Assembly: GCA_013364255.1 (NCBI GenBank)
Contig: CP054936.1
Span: 1,736,001-1,800,000, forward strand
DNA length: 64,000 nucleotides
From: Streptomyces seoulensis
GTDB taxonomy: Bacteria > Actinomycetota > Actinomycetes > Streptomycetales > Streptomycetaceae
Direction of reading: 5' to 3'
Part shown: piece after piece, positions 43,234 to 51,734 of the stretch
Numbering within the stretch: position 1 is the stretch's first letter
How the letters are laid out: every line of letters begins with the position of its first letter
Notes under the pieces: model-generated
Databases searched by the model: none
Told to the model about the DNA's origin: nothing
Seen by the model: the letters and a program-made list of their open reading frames with translations, nothing else
Translations under genes and position numbers: made by a program

Positions 43234-44199
43234 CTAAGTCCGGGCCGCTGCCTTCTTGACGGTCCTGATCACCGGTGCCGTTTCGACGTGTGTGACGGCG
43301 GGGAGCGCGGCGACCCGGGTGGTCAGGTACCGGTACAACTCCCTTTGGTCCGCGCACACCACGCTCGCGCACAGGTTGGTCGGGCCGGTGGTGGCGGCGG
43401 CGAACGCGATCTCCGGGTGCCCGGCCAGCGCCTGCCCGGCCTCCGCGAGGTGGGCGGGGGCGACCGAGAGCCAGAGCAGGGTGCGGGTGTTCACACCGAA
43501 CATCCGCCAGTCGACGTCGATGTCGAGATAGAGCAGGCCCTGTTCGCGCAGCTCGGTCATCCGGCGCCGGACCGTCGTCGGCGACCATCCGGTCGCGACG
43601 GCCAACTCCTCGAACCCGGCCCGGCCGTCGGTGGCCAGCACGGCGAGGAGCCTCCGGTCGCCGTCGTCGAGCCGCACCGGTCCCGGCCGGTACGGCATCG
43701 GAGGCGGGCGCAGCCGCTCGACCGCCTCCGCGTCCAGCGACCCGAGTTTTCCGACCAGGTTGTCCGGGCCGCCGTAGAAGGTGTGCAGCACGGAGTGCGC
43801 GGTCACGCCCTCCACCCGCGGGGTGCGGGGCAGTTTGGCCAGCAGCAGCGTCTCGCTGTCCGCGTCGCTCTCGGTACGGACCACGCAGGTGATCTCGGTG
43901 CCGCCGGAGCTGAGGTTCACCCAGGACGTGTCGGGGCGTCCGGCCAGCGCCTCGGCGACCGGGAGCGAGGCGGCCGGCGCGCAGCGCACCCGCAGGAACC
44001 ACAGGGTGGCGCCCAGCGCGGTCGGGTCGACCCCGCCCAGGACCCGTACCGCCCCGGCCGACCGCAACCGGGCGTACCGGCGGGCGACGGTGCGATCCGA
44101 CACGCCGAGAACCCCTGCGATGGCGCTGAACGGGGCCCGGCCGTCGATCTGCAGGGCGTGCACGAGCCGACGATCCAGCTCGTCGTAGTCGGATTCCAC
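43234..44199 (-). CDS. Lrp/AsnC-family regulator with duplicated modules
   Basis: 321 residues, twice the usual Lrp length. The first module starts DELDRRLVHALQIDGRAPFS with HTH AIAGVLGVSDRTVARRYARL. The second starts DDGDRRLLAVLATDGRAGFE with HTH LAVATGWSPTTVRRRMTELR. Each is followed by a RAM-like ligand domain. The GTG at 44199 gives the family start; TAGCCT at 44212-44207, seven bases before it, may be the -10 of a leaderless transcript. A GTG at 44241 is an alternative. It is divergent from the broken flavin monooxygenase, its probable former target. Confidence 0.92.
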   Translation of the reverse strand: MESDYDELDRRLVHALQIDGRAPFSAIAGVLGVSDRTVARRYARLRSAGAVRVLGGVDPTALGATLWFLRVRCAPAASLPVAEALAGRPDTSWVNLSSGGTEITCVVRTESDADSETLLLAKLPRTPRVEGVTAHSVLHTFYGGPDNLVGKLGSLDAEAVERLRPPPMPYRPGPVRLDDGDRRLLAVLATDGRAGFEELAVATGWSPTTVRRRMTELREQGLLYLDIDVDWRMFGVNTRTLLWLSVAPAHLAEAGQALAGHPEIAFAAATTGPTNLCASVVCADQRELYRYLTTRVAALPAVTHVETAPVIRTVKKAAART

Positions 44200-44315
44200 C
44201 GGGCCGAGGCTAGACGATGTCGGATGTCCACGCGATGGCACCGTTTTGTGGAGCGGGCGTGCTCGGCCGACGGAGTGTGGTTCCTGTCCCGATCGACACG
44301 ACCACAGGAGAATTC

Positions 44316-45720
44316 ATGGACACCGATGTGCTCATCGTCGGCGCCGGCCCGACCGGAATGACGCTGGCCAACGAGCTGCTGCTCGCGGGGGTGTCGACCG
44401 TCCTGGTCGACCGGCTGCCGCAGCGCAGCGACCTGTCCAGGGCGGGCGGCGTGCAGTCCCGCACGCTGGAGGCGCTGGACCAACGGGGCCTGCTTGAGCC
44501 CCTGTTGGCCACCGGGGACCACCCCGCCACCACCGGCCACTTCGCCGGCATCTCCCTCCCGCTCCAGCCCGAGCGGCACCGTCTGCCGTGGCGGGCCGTG
44601 CCGCAGGTGGTGATCGAGGGCTTCTTCGAGCAGCACCTCGCCGAGCACGGCCTGCACGCCCGCAGGAACCACGAACTGGTCGGCCTCGCCCAGGACGACG
44701 ACGGGGTCACCGCGACCTTCGCCGACGGCGCCGCCCTCCGCGGCCGCTACCTCGTCGCCGCCGATGGAGCCCACAGCACCGTACGGTCGCTGGTGCGGGC
44801 CGAGTTCCCCGGTCAGCCCGGCACGCTGACGATCGTCTCCGCCGATGTGCGACTGGGCGGAGTCGATCCGCTGACGTCGCACACCTGGAACGAGGACGGG
44901 CACTGGGCGGCGCTGTTCCCGCTCGGCACCGATCCGCAGGGCAGGCCGCTGCGCCGACTGGTCCTCGGCGGGCCGGACCGGTCGGGTCCGCCGCGGCCTG
45001 AACGCCGTGTTCGGAACGCGGGTGCACCTGCTCGAACTGCGCTACGCCCGCCGTATCACCAACGCGTCGCGGCAGGCCGCCCAGTACCGGCACGGGCGGG
45101 TGTTCCTGGCGGGCGATGCCGCCCATGTCCACCTTCCGCTCGGTGCGCAGGGCATGAACACCGGGATGCAGGACGCGTTCAACCTCGGCTGGAAGCTCGG
45201 CGCGGCCGTGCACGGCTGGGCGCCGGAGGACCTGCTCGACACGTATCACGCGGAACGGCATCCGGCCGGTGCCGCCGTCCTGCGCAACGTACGGGCACAG
45301 AGCCTGCTGATGGACTGGGCCGGCACCCGCGACCCGGACGTACTGGCCGCCCGGGAGATCTTCACGGACATGGCCCGGATCCCGGACGTCCAGCACCATC
45401 TCGCCGATCTGATGTCCGGGATGGCCGTCCGTTACCCGATGCCGGGCGCCGACACCCATCCGCTGGTGGGCCGCCCCGCACCGGACCTGGACCTCGGAAC
45501 GGCCCGGACACACGAACTGCTGCGCTCCGGGCGCGGTGTCCTGCTGGATCCGGCCGACACGTTCGCCGAGGTCGCCGGCCCCTGGTCGGACCGGGTGGAC
45601 CGGGTGGGTCAGGGCAGCGACACCGAACCGATGCTCGTCCGGCCGGACGGCTACGTGTGCTGGGCGGGCGCGGATGATCCGGAGCCGGCGCTCGCCCGCT
45701 GGTTCGGCGAGCCCCGCTGA
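44316..45720 (+). pseudogene. FAD-dependent aromatic hydroxylase (PHBH/rifampicin-type family), disrupted by an internal deletion and frameshift
   Basis: The ATG has a perfect AGGAG site. The N-terminal part is normal: FAD loop VLIVGAGPTGMTLANELLLA and the DG motif YLVAADGAHSTVRS. Near 44990-45000 the frame breaks: after [12 protein letters not shown] the expected protein resumes in the next frame with [18 protein letters not shown], apparently missing about a dozen residues. The second half carries the conserved [20 protein letters not shown] and a normal end. The family hydroxylates aromatic compounds or antibiotics. The gene is inactive unless the shift is a sequencing error. It is divergent from the double Lrp regulator. 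Confidence 0.85.
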
Positions 45721-45728
45721 ACCGACGC

Positions 45729-45900
45729 TCAGGGAGGACCCCCGCGTTCGCCACAGCGGCCAGCACCCGGGTCGCGAACAGGACCACGAAACTCGTGGTG
45801 AGGGCACCCACGGCATGCGCTGCCGAGAACACGAGGACGAACACGAGGAGGCTGCCCCGCGCCGGCCAGTCGCGGGCGAGGTCACGGGCGACGCGGTGAC
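45729..45900 (-). pseudogene. MFS transporter fragment (chloramphenicol-resistance/Cmx type)
   Basis: A minus-strand frame encodes ARDWPARGSLLVFVLVFSAA followed by HAVGALTTSFVVLFATRVLA and AVANAG, which is TM2-TM4 of small MFS drug exporters. There is no start, and the frame leaves the family pattern after AVANAGV, where the flavin monooxygenase gene ends. Only about 55 residues of a roughly 400-residue transporter remain. A second fragment of the same family lies at 49392. Confidence 0.7.
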
Positions 45901-45953
45901 CGGGACGACCACCCGCGTCGCGACGACTTCGACGCGCGGTTCGAGGTTTGTGC

Positions 45954-46352
45954 TCAGCGAGCGAACTTCTCGATGGCGGCCGGTGTGACGGGGGTGAAGA
46001 AGTTGACGAGGTTGCCGTCGGGGTCGCGGAACAGGAGCGCGCGGTTGCCCCAGGGCATCGTGGTGGGCTCATTGACGAAGTCCGCCACGAAGCCGGTCAG
46101 GTTCTTGTGCACGCTGTCCACGTCGTCGACGAGGAATTCGAGGATGACGCTGTGGTTGTCGGCCGGGCGGGCGGAGCCGGGCGCGAACAGGGGGACCGTG
46201 CGGGTGCTGCCGATCGCGAGGGTGGCCGAGGTGGTCCTGAGCTCGGCGAAGTCCTCGTTGGACCAGGTGGCGGATACCCCGGTGGCCCGCTCGTAGAAGT
46301 CGACGAGGCGGGCGACGTCGCCCGTGATGACGCGGATAGAGACGAAGTTCAT
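45954..46352 (-). CDS. VOC-superfamily (glyoxalase/bleomycin-resistance-like) protein
   Basis: 132 residues with the paired beta-alpha-beta-beta-beta layout: first module MNFVSIRVITGDVARLVDFY, second ILEFLVDDVDSVHKNL ending GNRALLFRDPDGNLVNFFTP. The final Asp-Pro-Asp-Gly-Asn/Asn-Phe pattern is family-typical. The start has AGGAG eight bases upstream. It is divergent from a WYL-domain regulator with a perfect palindrome between them, indicating control by that regulator. Function could be dioxygenase, epimerase or ligand sequestration. Confidence 0.92.
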   Translation of the reverse strand: MNFVSIRVITGDVARLVDFYERATGVSATWSNEDFAELRTTSATLAIGSTRTVPLFAPGSARPADNHSVILEFLVDDVDSVHKNLTGFVADFVNEPTTMPWGNRALLFRDPDGNLVNFFTPVTPAAIEKFAR

Positions 46353-46399
46353 GGGTTTTCTCCTGGTCCGTGCGTGCTTCTGATCGCACGCTACGACGA

Positions 46400-46424
46400 A
46401 TACCGGGCGGAACCCGCCCGGTAT
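46400..46424. promoter_or_regulatory. Perfect palindromic operator (11-bp arms) between VOC and WYL genes
   Basis: ATACCGGGCGG (46400-46410), spacer AAC, then CCGCCCGGTAT (46414-46424). It is centred in the 91-base gap between divergent genes. The symmetric arms suit a dimeric HTH regulator; the neighbouring WYL protein is the natural candidate. Confidence 0.8.
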
Positions 46425-46443
46425 ATGCGGGAGACTTCGGAAC

Positions 46444-47445
46444 ATGCCTCGACCCGTCGCCCGCGTGCTCGCCCTGCTGGAACTCCTTCAGTCGGGCGGC
46501 ACCCGGACCGTGACCGAACTCGCCGGCCGGCTCGACGTCGACGAACGCACCGTACGGCGCTATGTCGGCCACCTCGTCGACCTCGACGTGCCCGTCGAGT
46601 CGGTGCGCGGCCGCTACGGCGGCTACCGCCTCGCCCCCGGTTACCGCCTGCCCCCGCTCATGCTGAGCGACGACGAAGCACTCGCCGTGCTGCTCGGCCT
46701 GGTCGCGGGCCGGCGAGCCGGCCTGACGACGACCATGGGCGCGGCGAGCGAGACGGCGGCGGCCAAGATCCGGCGAGTGCTGCCCGAGCGGCTGAGCCGC
46801 AGACTCGACGCCCTTCTCGGCTCTCTCGCCTTCACGGACCGGCCCGGCGAAACAGTCGCCCCGCACTCCACGGTGCTGCTCGCGATCGCCGACGCGGTCA
46901 GCCATCACCGGCCGATCTCGATCCGGTACACCGCCGCCGACGGCCGGCGCAGCCAACGCACGCTGCACCCGCACGGGGTCGTCGCCCACTCGGGCCGGTG
47001 GTACGTCACGGCCGCGGATCTCACGGCGGATGAGGACCGGACGTTTCGGCTGGACCGCATCACCGAGGTGAGAATCCTGCCCGGCTCCTTCGAACCACCC
47101 GCCGGTCTCGACCCGGCGGAGCGCGTGCTGACCGGGCTCGCCACGGCTCCGTACCGGCATGAGGTAACCCTGCGGATCCAGGGGACGGCCGAGCAGATCC
47201 ACACCCGACTTCCCGCCGGCGTCGCGATCGTGACGGAACTCCCTTCCCCGAGCACCGCGGATCCGCGGACCGAGCGCTGGTCCCGCGTCGAACTCCGGGT
47301 GGAACGGCTCGACTGGCTGCCCGCCGTCCTCGCCTCGCTGGACCGGCCCTTCCTCATCGAACGCCCGGACGAGCTCCGCGACCTGGTCGAAGCCCTCGCC
47401 GAACGCCTGAGGAACTCCGCCCGGCGAAGCCCACCTCACGCATGA
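46444..47445 (+). CDS. HTH/WYL-domain transcriptional regulator (YafY/PafC-like)
   Basis: 333 residues. N-terminal winged HTH of the HTH_11 type (RVLALLELLQSGGTRTVTEL; GRLDVDERTVRRYVGHL), then a WYL domain (SIRYTAADGRRSQRTLHPHG; GRWYVTAADLTADEDRTFRL) with the RLDRI motif, and a C-terminal WCX-like extension. WYL domains bind nucleotides or other ligands. The gene is divergent from the VOC protein and probably represses or activates it through the palindrome. The 3' end overlaps the DUF1152 remnant by 10 bases. Confidence 0.93.
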   Translation: MPRPVARVLALLELLQSGGTRTVTELAGRLDVDERTVRRYVGHLVDLDVPVESVRGRYGGYRLAPGYRLPPLMLSDDEALAVLLGLVAGRRAGLTTTMGAASETAAAKIRRVLPERLSRRLDALLGSLAFTDRPGETVAPHSTVLLAIADAVSHHRPISIRYTAADGRRSQRTLHPHGVVAHSGRWYVTAADLTADEDRTFRLDRITEVRILPGSFEPPAGLDPAERVLTGLATAPYRHEVTLRIQGTAEQIHTRLPAGVAIVTELPSPSTADPRTERWSRVELRVERLDWLPAVLASLDRPFLIERPDELRDLVEALAERLRNSARRSPPHA

Positions 47446-48210
47446 CGGATCGACCGGCCCTCCCCGCACCGGAAGCTGTCCCGGACGGCCCGGAGCAGCT
47501 CGGAGATCTCCTGACGGGGCAGCGTGGTGCGGAACTCCTCGATCACGGGACTCACCTGCCGCATCAGCGAAGTCCGTTCCAACACACCGAGGTAGAGATT
47601 GCGGCGAGCCAGTCCGGGCAGGTCCACGCAGAAGTACAGCGCCATCAGCGGGTTGATGAACAACGTGCTGCCCTTGGTCCTCTCCGTGAACCGCACGTCG
47701 CCGAAGTCACCGCGCACGGCGGCGACGACGGATCCGTTCACAATGCTCGGGTGGCTCGCAGTGCGGCGCTGGGCGTGCGCCACCGCGTCGAGAGGTGTCG
47801 GTCCCGCCGTCCACCAATACGACCGCGTCGACACCGCCGAGATGCGTGATCAACTTCCGGTAGGCCGCCCGCAGCGGACCGACCCCGATGCTCGGGAACG
47901 CATACACGGTCGACGGAAGATCCTGCGTCGCGAGCCACTGGGCCAGCGTCCGTTCGGGGAAGTAGTCGCCTCGGAGCGGGGTGTCGGGCCCGACGGCCGC
48001 GACGTCCTCATCCACCCACACATCGAGGTCCAGGCCGTACAGGTCGGCGAAGGACAGGTTGGCGAGGTGCACCTCCTTGCCCGCCGACCGCAGCGCGAGC
48101 GCGAGCGGCAGCCCGGCGTACACGTCGAAGCCGCCGCCCGCGCCGGCGATGAGCACCCGTCGCGTATCGCGCAGGCGGGTGAAGAAGGCGGGTTCCCCCA
48201 GAGAGATCAC
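47436..48210 (-). pseudogene. DUF1152 family protein, internally deleted and frameshifted
   Basis: The N-terminal part from a GTG at 48210 is normal: TRRVLIAGAGGGFDVYAGLP, EVHLANLSFADL and VDAVVLVDGGTD, the ATP-grasp-like or nucleotide-binding start of DUF1152. Near 47800-47830 it breaks, and the C-terminal part follows in another frame (TPLDAVAHAQRRTASHPSIV; NGSVVAAVRGDFGDVRF; FINPLMALYFCVDLPGLARR). More than 100 middle residues seem missing relative to family members. The function of DUF1152 is unknown. Confidence 0.8.
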
Positions 48211-48448
48211 CGCAGGACGGTAGCAGGAGGACGAGCCGACTCCGGGCTCGATCAACCTGCCCTGCGTTGTCGCACGGGACAGGGCGAGCCGTTGGTGTGG
48301 TTCTCCCACCGAGACGCAGGCGGTCACGCACCCTCTGTCGGTGGTCGAGTTCAAGGCGGAGCAGTATTTTTTCGTGGCAAGGTCTTCCACTGGACTTCAA
48401 CGGGTGGAAGAAGAGGTGTTGGAAGAATCGTGCGAAGGACTTCACTTC

Positions 48449-48931
48449 ATGAGAACGATCGCAGTTGAGGCGGCAGAGTCGGTAATCGATCTGATCTACT
48501 CCAACGAGGACACGGCGAACCATGCCGACGGATGCCGCGAACAACTCATCGACCGGGCGGAACGCGAGATGGGGCTTCGGTTTCCGCCGTCCTACCGTCG
48601 CCTCATCGAGGAGTTCGGTACGTGGGAAGCAGCCCCCACAGAGTTCCCCGGCCTGTATCAGACGCCAGCAGAAGGAGACAGTCTGCTGGGCACGGTCGCT
48701 TACACGTTGGAAGACCGCGAGGCACTCAGGCTCCCGCATCACCTGATGGTCGTCATGCACGATGACGTGTGGGGTGTTGTGGTACTCGACACCTCACGGC
48801 CCGATGGGGACGGCGAATTCCCGGTATACGCCTGGAACCCCGGAGTTCTCGACGGCGGACTCATGGAGAAGATCGCGGATAACTTCGGGATCTTCGCTCT
48901 GAACGAATGCCGCCAGGAAATCGGCAATTAA
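48449..48931 (+). CDS. SMI1/KNR4 (SUKH) family immunity-type protein
   Basis: 160 residues. The family core is clear: LIDRAEREMGLRFPPSYRRL followed by IEEFGTWEAAP, the typical SUKH start, and later VVMHDDVWGVVVLDTSR and FPVYAWNPG. SUKH proteins protect cells from polymorphic contact-dependent toxins. The ATG at 48449 has GAAGGA nine bases upstream. The gene and its leader are clearly less GC-rich than the surroundings (for example a T-run at 48367), suggesting transfer. No toxin gene is nearby, so this is an orphan immunity gene. Confidence 0.9.
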   Translation: MRTIAVEAAESVIDLIYSNEDTANHADGCREQLIDRAEREMGLRFPPSYRRLIEEFGTWEAAPTEFPGLYQTPAEGDSLLGTVAYTLEDREALRLPHHLMVVMHDDVWGVVVLDTSRPDGDGEFPVYAWNPGVLDGGLMEKIADNFGIFALNECRQEIGN

Positions 48932-48951
48932 CGAAGCCTCTTCCTTATGAG

Positions 48952-48976
48952 GCGGGTGGCGTGATCCGCCACCCGC
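48952..48976 (+). terminator. Hairpin terminator after SUKH gene
   Basis: Perfect 10-bp arms GCGGGTGGCG (48952-48961) and its complement (48967-48976) with a five-base loop, beginning 21 bases after the SUKH stop. Confidence 0.85.
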
Positions 48977-49391
48977 CGCACGCAGCCGATGAGCCATCCG
49001 CCAGGCCCCCCGCGCGATCGAGCGGCTACGTCGGCTCACGCCGCGCCATGGCCGACTCCCACTCCAGCGCGGTCCTTCCACGCCGTACCGCCATCAAGAA
49101 GCGGGGCTGGGGCGAGGGCCTGTCCGGTGACGACTGAGCGGATCGCCGACGCCAACACGACGTCCCGGTATCGGCAACAGATGTTGGCCGTTCAAGGCTG
49201 CCGGCCCCAGCATGAGGACGCGGATGACCACCGTGTAGCGGACCAGTCGGGTCGACGGACCGCAGGTGCCTCCCGGCCTCGATCCGCGTGTCCGAACCTT
49301 CGTACAAGGAGCCTGCCCATGTCTTCGACCACGCCTGGGAGTGTGCGGCCCTCAGCCACAGGAGGCCGCCGCTCGCACGGGATCCGACCGG
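48977..49391. other. Intergenic region, no intact gene seen
   Basis: 415 bases between the SUKH terminator and the MFS fragment. A plus-strand frame reads MADSHSSAVLPRRTAIKKRG then WGEGLSGDD with a stop at 49137, too short and without a binding site. It looks like scrambled remnants rather than a gene. Confidence 0.4.
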
Positions 49392-49706
49392 ATGCCGTGC
49401 GCGGTCCACCTGCTCGCGTTCAGCCTCTTCGCGATGGGCAGCGCCGAGTTACTGCTCGCTGGCGTTCTGATCTCCGCCTTCGCTGTCGGCACCGTGATCG
49501 GTGGCCCGCCCCTCGCGGTTCTCACCCTGCGCCGGCCGCGCCGGACCACCCTGGCGGTCTCCCAGACGCTGCTCGCGATCGGCGTCGCCATCGGTTTGCC
49601 GGCCGACGATTTCACCGCCCTCATCGTCACCCGCTTCCTTTGCGGTCTCACCTATGCCGGCTTCTGGGCCGTCGCCGCCGTCGCCGGTCAACGGCCCGGT
49701 CTGTGA
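49392..49706 (+). pseudogene. N-terminal MFS transporter fragment with internal deletion
   Basis: The frame starts MPCAVHLLAFSLFAMGSAEL, a normal Cmx-type MFS start, but jumps directly from LLLAGVL to ISAFAVGTVIGG, omitting about 20 residues that link TM1 and TM2 in the family. It then continues RRPRRTTLAVSQTLLAIGVA and RFLCGLTYAGFWAVAAVAGQ and stops at 49706 after roughly four membrane segments. A full transporter needs about 400 residues. No ribosome binding site is evident. Confidence 0.75.
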
Positions 49707-49820
49707 CGGCGCGCCGTACGTCCGGACCCGGCCGTCCCGCCACGCGACGGCCGGCAGACGCAGGGCCGCCCGGGGCCGGCGCCGCGACCGACACACCCGC
49801 GGCCGCCCGTTTCGCGCACC

Positions 49821-49842
49821 GGCCGCAGGCGCGCCTGCGGCC
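49821..49842. repeat. Perfect 22-bp palindrome, no spacer
   Basis: GGCCGCAGGCG followed directly by its complement CGCCTGCGGCC. It lies in the 301-base gene-free stretch 49707-50007, which otherwise contains only high-GC sequence without coding bias. It may be a terminator or cruciform-forming site. Confidence 0.75.
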
Positions 49843-50007
49843 ACCCGGCCGTGGCGTACCACGGCGGCGGTGCCATCGGCGTCGCCGCCGGTCAGATGCC
49901 CGGCCGCCGGGCGAGCACCGCCGGTGGCAGCCCTGCGACCGATCGCGTCAGTCGCGCAGGGATCAAGGCCGTGTACCGGGAGTGAACCTTGCACATAGGG
50001 TGTTGGC

Positions 50008-50439
50008 ATGTCGCTGAGCCACATAACCCTCTCGTCTGGACATTCGATCGAGCTCACCGAGCTGCGCATGTCTTCGACCTACGGAGGGATGCTGGAGGGC
50101 TACCCGTGCAAGCTCATCAATGACATGAAGGTCAGGAGCCTCCAAAGACAGGCTGAACGTGCGTTCACATCCAGGCCAGTTCACCTGGTCCCACCTTCCC
50201 GCGAGTACCCGGACGAGACTGCCGGCGCCTTCGGCCCCGTTGAGGTACTTCCTTCCGTGGCCTGCATCGGGCTCTTCCGCTCGACAGCGGTCGCCTCTGA
50301 ACTTGACCCGGTACTGCACCGTTCCGCTCTCACCGTGGTCTGGTTCCAGACCGGCGTGGATGTCCCGTCGGGCGAGGACGCCGATCTTGGACTGCGCAGC
50401 ATTTGCTGGGAGGAGCTGGCGCAGGACTACGAGCTCTAG
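50008..50439 (+). CDS. Hypothetical protein
   Basis: 143 residues starting MSLSHITLSSGHSIELTELR, continuing MSSTYGGMLEGYPCKLINDM and ending RSICWEELAQDYEL. The sequence is compact with balanced composition and good codon use, so it is probably real. It resembles small Streptomyces proteins of unknown function, often found near polymorphic toxin or immunity loci (weak memory, not verified). GGTG upstream of the ATG is a poor binding site. Confidence 0.75.
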   Translation: MSLSHITLSSGHSIELTELRMSSTYGGMLEGYPCKLINDMKVRSLQRQAERAFTSRPVHLVPPSREYPDETAGAFGPVEVLPSVACIGLFRSTAVASELDPVLHRSALTVVWFQTGVDVPSGEDADLGLRSICWEELAQDYEL

Positions 50440-50786
50440 CGACAGGTGCCCATGAAAGCCACTCGTTGATGTGCCGACTCGAAGGCGACGGCGTCCACCA
50501 CGCCATGCACGGCATCGCCCGGAGGCATAACCTCACCCTCGCCGGACAGGACTGCGGGCCCCGCGGCGGCAAGCACGCCCGAGCAACCTGAATGAGGACC
50601 TTCCAGGCTCTCGCAGTGGAGGTCACGTTGAGGGTCCCAGCGCAGAGCGATGCCGCTGCACCCACGCAGGGCCAAGAGCAGCCGCTCAGCGTCGTGGTAG
50701 CGTCGCCGCGGAGGCTCGTAGGTGCCTGCCCCGGACGAGATGTGCGCCGTACCCGGCCCGCCAAGACGACGCACTGAGGAGGCGTC
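50440..50786. other. Intergenic region, no gene seen
   Basis: 347 bases between the hypothetical gene and the metallo-hydrolase. Several short overlapping frames exist on both strands (for example CRLEGDGVHHAMHGIARRHN on plus), none with start, binding site and family pattern together. It could hold degraded transposase or other remnants, but nothing was recognised. Confidence 0.4.
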
Positions 50787-51665
50787 GTGGACGTAGGCAC
50801 ACCTTCTGCTGATTCCGCCGGCTCGTTTCCCTCGCCTCGCGAGTTGGACGTCCGTTGGATCCACGGCTCACCATCAGCCAAGCACAACTCCGACCCGGAC
50901 ATCCAGGTCTACGCGTTCGACGAGCATACGGTCATCCTGAGACAGAACATGGCGATCAACTACGAGGCGCCGTTCCTGTTCCTGCTCTTCGGCGATGCCC
51001 AGGCAGTGTTGATCGACACCGGCGCCACCGCATCCGCACAGTTCTTCCCATTGCGCAGGCTGGTTGACGAACTCGTCGAGGACTGGCTCGCCCGCCACCC
51101 CCGGCACAGGTATCACCTGCTGGTGCTGCACACCCATCCCCACGGCGACCACATCGCGAGGGACGGCCAGTTCGCCGACCGCCCCGACACCACGGTGGTC
51201 GGCGCAGACCTCGCCACCGCCTGGAAATATTTCGGTTTCGACGAGGATCCCACCGCCGTGGCGCAGGTCGATCTGGGAGACCGCGTGCTCGAGTGTCTGG
51301 CCACTCCTGGGCACCACCAGGCAGCAGTCACGTTCTACGATCCATGGAGCGGGTTCCTGCTCACCGGCGACACGGTCTACCCTGGCCGGCTCTACATACA
51401 GGACTGGCCTGCCTTCGTCCGGACCATCGACCGACTCATCGAGTTCTCCGAACGCCGACCGGTCACCCACGTCCTGGGCTGCCATATCGAGATGACCACC
51501 GATCCAGGCGTGGACTACCCGATACGCACCACCTACCAGCCCGACGAACCCCCGCTGCAGATGACAACCGGCCACCTGCACGAGATCCGTGCCGCACTCA
51601 ACGAGATCGGCGACCGGCCCAGGCGACGCGCCTTCCCCCTCTTTGTTCTCTGCCCGGGCGATTGA
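50787..51665 (+). CDS. Metallo-beta-lactamase-fold hydrolase
   Basis: 292 residues. The di-metal site is clear: HTHPHGDHIARD (HxHxDH), then His in TPGHHQAAVTFYDP, Asp in LLTGDTVYPG and a final His in VLGCHIEMT. This is the glyoxalase II-like branch of the MBL fold, hydrolysing thioesters, lactones or phosphodiesters. The GTG at 50787 has GAGGAGG upstream. The histidine phosphatase follows after 69 bases, perhaps in one unit. Substrate unknown. Confidence 0.93.
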   Translation: MDVGTPSADSAGSFPSPRELDVRWIHGSPSAKHNSDPDIQVYAFDEHTVILRQNMAINYEAPFLFLLFGDAQAVLIDTGATASAQFFPLRRLVDELVEDWLARHPRHRYHLLVLHTHPHGDHIARDGQFADRPDTTVVGADLATAWKYFGFDEDPTAVAQVDLGDRVLECLATPGHHQAAVTFYDPWSGFLLTGDTVYPGRLYIQDWPAFVRTIDRLIEFSERRPVTHVLGCHIEMTTDPGVDYPIRTTYQPDEPPLQMTTGHLHEIRAALNEIGDRPRRRAFPLFVLCPGD

Positions 51666-51734
51666 GCTCGCACAGCGAGGCGAACGCGGTGAAATCGAGT
51701 CGGGGTGCCTCAAGATCAGATAGCGTACGTGACT

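Noticed and set aside
50440..50786. Possible transposase remnant
   Set aside because: No DDE-type motif, terminal repeats or family pattern could be seen on either strand.
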